Positions 61,340 through 64,000 of a stretch of 64,000 nt of DNA are shown in pieces. The stretch is from contig JAQFWX010000001.1 of assembly GCA_027605045.1 (NCBI GenBank), positions 868,001 through 932,000 of the forward strand, written 5' to 3'. The DNA is from Phallus indusiatus. Taxonomy: Eukaryota; Basidiomycota; Agaricomycetes; Phallales; Phallaceae. Below the pieces are notes generated by a model. That model was not told the origin of the DNA, searched no databases, and saw nothing but the letters and a program-made list of their open reading frames with translations. Each line of letters opens with the position of its first letter. Position 1 is the stretch's first letter. A program made the translations under genes and the position numbers.

Positions 61340-63200
61340 CTATGACGGTGAATATATTGGAGGTATTTCAACAGAAGGTTGTGATAAACGAATACCGCTA
61401 TCTTCGTGTTGAACAGGTATTATGGTATTGGACGTGGCACCAATCGGCGCAGCACCTTTTCGTGGACGAGGTGCAATAAACTGAGTGTCAACTTGGGGAG
61501 GAGTTGGGAGTGGTCGGCTAGATCCACTGAATGTTTCCAAGTTAGCCACGTAAGGTGAGACTGAGTTGCTCGACGAGAGGGTTAAATTGGGAAGTGTTTT
61601 TAAATTAATCGCGTAAGGTGAGAGTAAGTTGCTCGACGAAGGAGTCGAATGAGGAAATGTACTCATGCTTGGTTGTGAATAATGAGTAGACGACATTCCT
61701 TGATTACCAGCAGTCTGATTTGGTACTAACAATGGCGCCACTGAAGAGACGAACTGCGGTTGTCCGGAAAATGGCTCTATGGCGCCACGATTTTTCCCGT
61801 TCCTTCGCCGAGATCTGAGCCAAAAAAGCAAGATGACTGTGCATACTAATATACCCCCAACGCCTCCCACGACACCCCCGACGATGCCTCCTACATGTGA
61901 TGAATTGTTAGAGCTATTGGTCGGTGGTGCTGCAGATCGTGTTGTTCCTCCGATAAGCGAGGAACTTGTAGGAGTGGAATTTGTGGAAGAAAAAGAACCG
62001 TTAGTAACGACAAGATACTCGAACGTGAACGGACTCTGTCCTGAGCTTCCGGTATATTTGGCGGAAAGCACATGAGTCCCCATCTTGAGCATTGGAGTCG
62101 TAAAAATAAGTTGGTTAAACGCTGTAGCCGAAAACTGCTGAGCCAGACCCGGTATTTGGAAAGATGTAAAGGGTTGGCCGTCGACGGAAAAAATTCCCGA
62201 AGAGGCATTTGTATGCGGTTGCGAAAAGGGAATATCTCCATACCAGGCAAGCTGAACCCCTGCACCGTTATTTTATTAGAATTGAAACCCAAATGGTTTT
62301 TTTAAACTTTCATACCAATAAAAGTCACGTTGACAAGGCCCTCGGGATCCGTCGTCCCTTTTCCGACACCTATATTTCCCCATCCTGAAATAAAATCCAC
62401 TCCGGGGTCGGTATCTAAGACAAGCACCATTGAATTCTCTAAAGAAATATTTGGAGAAGATGTATAGTCTAGGAAGTCCAGATAAAATGGCATTCCCTGT
62501 GAGGTAACGTTTACGACGAGTTCATGTGCACCATCAGTAATGCCTCCCTGCATGCACATTGTCTGAACGTTTTGTCCATTAACAGAAGATAAATTTGGTA
62601 ATTCCAAGTTAATGCCATCGACGGCGCATGTCCAAGAAGGATCTTGACTGCTCTCTGCTAAATTTGCGATATTACAGCTATTTCGGTTACGTAAGGCGGA
62701 CGCGCGAGTCACGAGATTTTTCCCGTCCTGCAAAGATAGCCTTATATCTCAATAACCGTTGCGAGTTAAGACATAAAACTTTGACCAATAGGTAGTTTAA
62801 ATAATAATGAATAATCGTACATATAAATAGTTTCTTAACTCGCAATGGTTGTTGAGATATATGGGCATCTTTCTACGACGGCAAAAATCACGTGAGTTCC
62901 CACGTCCGCCTTACGTAACCGAAATAGCTGTAATTGAACCAACCACATTTATTGTGGAGCCTATTTTTTTTTTTGAAAGTAAAAAAAAAATTATGCAGGC
63001 TGAGAAAGCTGATAATACTGACCATGAAATGGAAATATAAAACTGCTTGTTGTAGTAGTACTGTGTAATGTCGGGGAAAACGGTGGACCATTAATCAAGT
63101 TTTCAAGATTATTCAAGTTAACCGTGGCCGCCTGCACGATGGACCAATCACCGACGTATGTTATGCTGCTATTGTCGTTTCTGACACGAACAACAGACAT
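61340..63200 (-). CDS. TM-I: two-repeat membrane protein with a MITE in exon 2
   Basis: Proposed exons 63200-63023, 62960-62915, 62677-62316 and 62259-61340 give 501 residues. It is the sister of TM-G with the same landmarks (VRNDNSSITYVGDW, WTCAVDG, MCMQG, glycine-zipper helix starting SSHVGGIVGG) and ends EIPPIYSPS (PPxY). Exon 2 is interrupted by a 256-bp transposon-like element. Unspliced, translation stops at a TAA inside the element. A donor (GTAAGG at 62914) and acceptor (ATAG ending at 62678) inside its terminal repeats would remove 237 nt and leave exactly 21 extra coding bases, keeping the frame and adding 7 residues. If this splicing does not occur, TM-I is a pseudogene. Confidence 0.62.
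62675..62930. mobile_element. 256-bp foldback MITE (Tc1/mariner-like) with TA target duplication
   Basis: Compared with TM-G, exon 2 of TM-I gains an insert starting CAGCTATTTCGG and ending CCGAAATAGCTG, flanked by TA on both sides (62673-62674, 62931-62932). The outer 28 bp of the two ends are perfect inverted repeats, and imperfect pairing continues for about 97 bp per arm (62675-62771 against 62832-62930), so nearly the whole element can fold back. There is no coding capacity. A TA target and CAG...CTG ends fit a non-autonomous Tc1/mariner-type element; the autonomous partner is not in the window. Confidence 0.88.
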
Positions 63201-64000
63201 TCATATAAATTTTAGCGGCAAGGGAGTATGCAGAATGCAAACCAATTTGTGTTCGCTAGATTATAGGAGGAGGAGATGGGAAGAACTTAGAAGGAAGGGT
63301 GTTATTGTATGTATGATGGGCGATTGGAGTATCTGGCACTATTCCATGGACGGCATAGGCTGTACATTTACTACATGTACATGAGAATCGCGACATCGAT
63401 ATAAACTGCCGGCCTGTCTTCTCCAGCGATGAGACGGCATGACGATTACAAAACTTAGCTGACTGCGCCTGAGAGATGAAGCAACGAACATAATTTTCAG
63501 TTATGACTTACGGACTAGGAGCAAAACAAATACAATACCCGTCTCATTTGCGACGCCGTATTTAGGCTGGAGCCCATCACCATCAAATGTTGATGATTTC
63601 CATCGTTTAATGGAAAGACCATGGCTTCTGACGGAATATATCACACGTCAGTCAGTCTCAGCCTTGGACAATCAGACGATGAAAAGAAAGGAAACCAGGA
63701 TCTGCAGAGCTCAAGAGCAAGGTTGTCTAGCAAGGATTGTATATCGTTGGGGCATCTTTGAGAATAATTCAGTAGGTAGTATAACGGTGAATTTATCGAA
63801 AAAGTTGGATCCACGGCATACGTCAATATGGGTCATAATAAAAAAGACTACATTTGCAGTAAATAGTTTTAGAGAATTCCGCGTTTTATCAATGCGACAT
63901 TTTGAGCGCAATCTGGGGGTGAGATAGTTGAAAGGCTGTTCTCTGGGGAGCGGCAGTGATCCCGGTAGAGGATCTAAATGATGACAGATGGCGGCGAAAG

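Larger units (their letters stand above)
61287..64000 (-). repeat. segmental duplication, copy 2 (contains TM-I), reaching the window end
   Basis: Aligns with 52469-55045. The homology is still present at base 64000, so the right edge of the duplicate lies at or beyond the window end. The main structural difference is the MITE at 62675-62930. Confidence 0.85.

Noticed and set aside
62302..62733. Alternative start of TM-I inside the MITE (143-codon frame)
   Set aside because: It would begin in transposon sequence and lose the first half-repeat; the in-frame spliced model explains the sequence better, although it is unproven.
63610..63927. 105-codon frame, plus strand
   Set aside because: The homologous flank of TM-G (54655-54970) has differences that break the frame, so it is not under coding constraint.
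1..64000. CRISPR arrays, rRNA genes, origins, bacterial-type terminators or ribosome binding sites
   Set aside because: None seen, and most are not expected in a fungal chromosome.

Overview
The window looks like chromosomal DNA of a mushroom-forming basidiomycete (Agaricomycetes, probably Agaricales). Genes are split by many short GT-AG introns of about 49-80 nt with occasional microexons, TATA boxes precede pyrimidine-rich leaders, and families typical of agarics are present (DUF6533-type membrane proteins, Dsc3, an Hmx1-type heme oxygenase). There are no operons or prokaryotic signals.

Left part (1-16 kb). A possible gene runs off the left edge (1-375). It is followed by a calcineurin-like phosphoesterase (535-1412) and three small secreted proteins with signal peptides and Kex2-like KR/AR sites (1945-2466, 3450-3986, 4762-5343). 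A membrane-protein gene, called TM-A here, lies at 6616-8090. A frameshifted, promoter-less duplicate of the first secreted-protein gene sits at 9302-9807. A gene-poor stretch of about 4 kb leads to a long low-complexity protein with a C-terminal cysteine cluster (14096-16027).

Middle part (16-40 kb). After another gene-poor stretch comes a housekeeping block: the nuclear exosome exoribonuclease RRP6 (11 exons, 19795-22981), a DUF202 membrane protein (23971-24694) convergent with a Dsc3-type ubiquitin-ligase subunit (24867-26010), two tandem DUF6533-type multi-pass membrane proteins (26800-28521, 29835-31560), a tail-anchored heme oxygenase (32346-33385), TM-B (34588-36279) and AMP deaminase (16 exons, 36659-39870).

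Right part (40-64 kb). This is an expanding array of one gene family, all on the minus strand: TM-C, D, E, F, G, H and I, plus two relics (about 51.5 and 55.7-56.2 kb). With A and B the window holds nine apparently intact copies. Each has three coding exons, with both introns in phase 1 after a conserved glycine. The predicted protein has an ectodomain of two related repeats with a conserved Cys pair and N-glycosylation sites, a Ser/Thr/Pro/Gly-rich stalk, one glycine-zipper membrane helix, and a basic, Ser/Pro-rich tail that usually ends in a PPxY-like motif. The array grew by segmental duplication. One duplication carried along the 5' part of AMP deaminase (now a pseudogene at 45119-46140), and another copied about 2.6 kb around TM-G to give TM-I. 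TM-I contains a 256-bp MITE inside exon 2 whose own ends supply in-frame splice sites, so it may be removed as a new intron.

Gene models come from reading the sequence and matching families from memory. Splice sites were chosen by GT-AG rule, phase and family fit; none has been tested by RNA or alignment.
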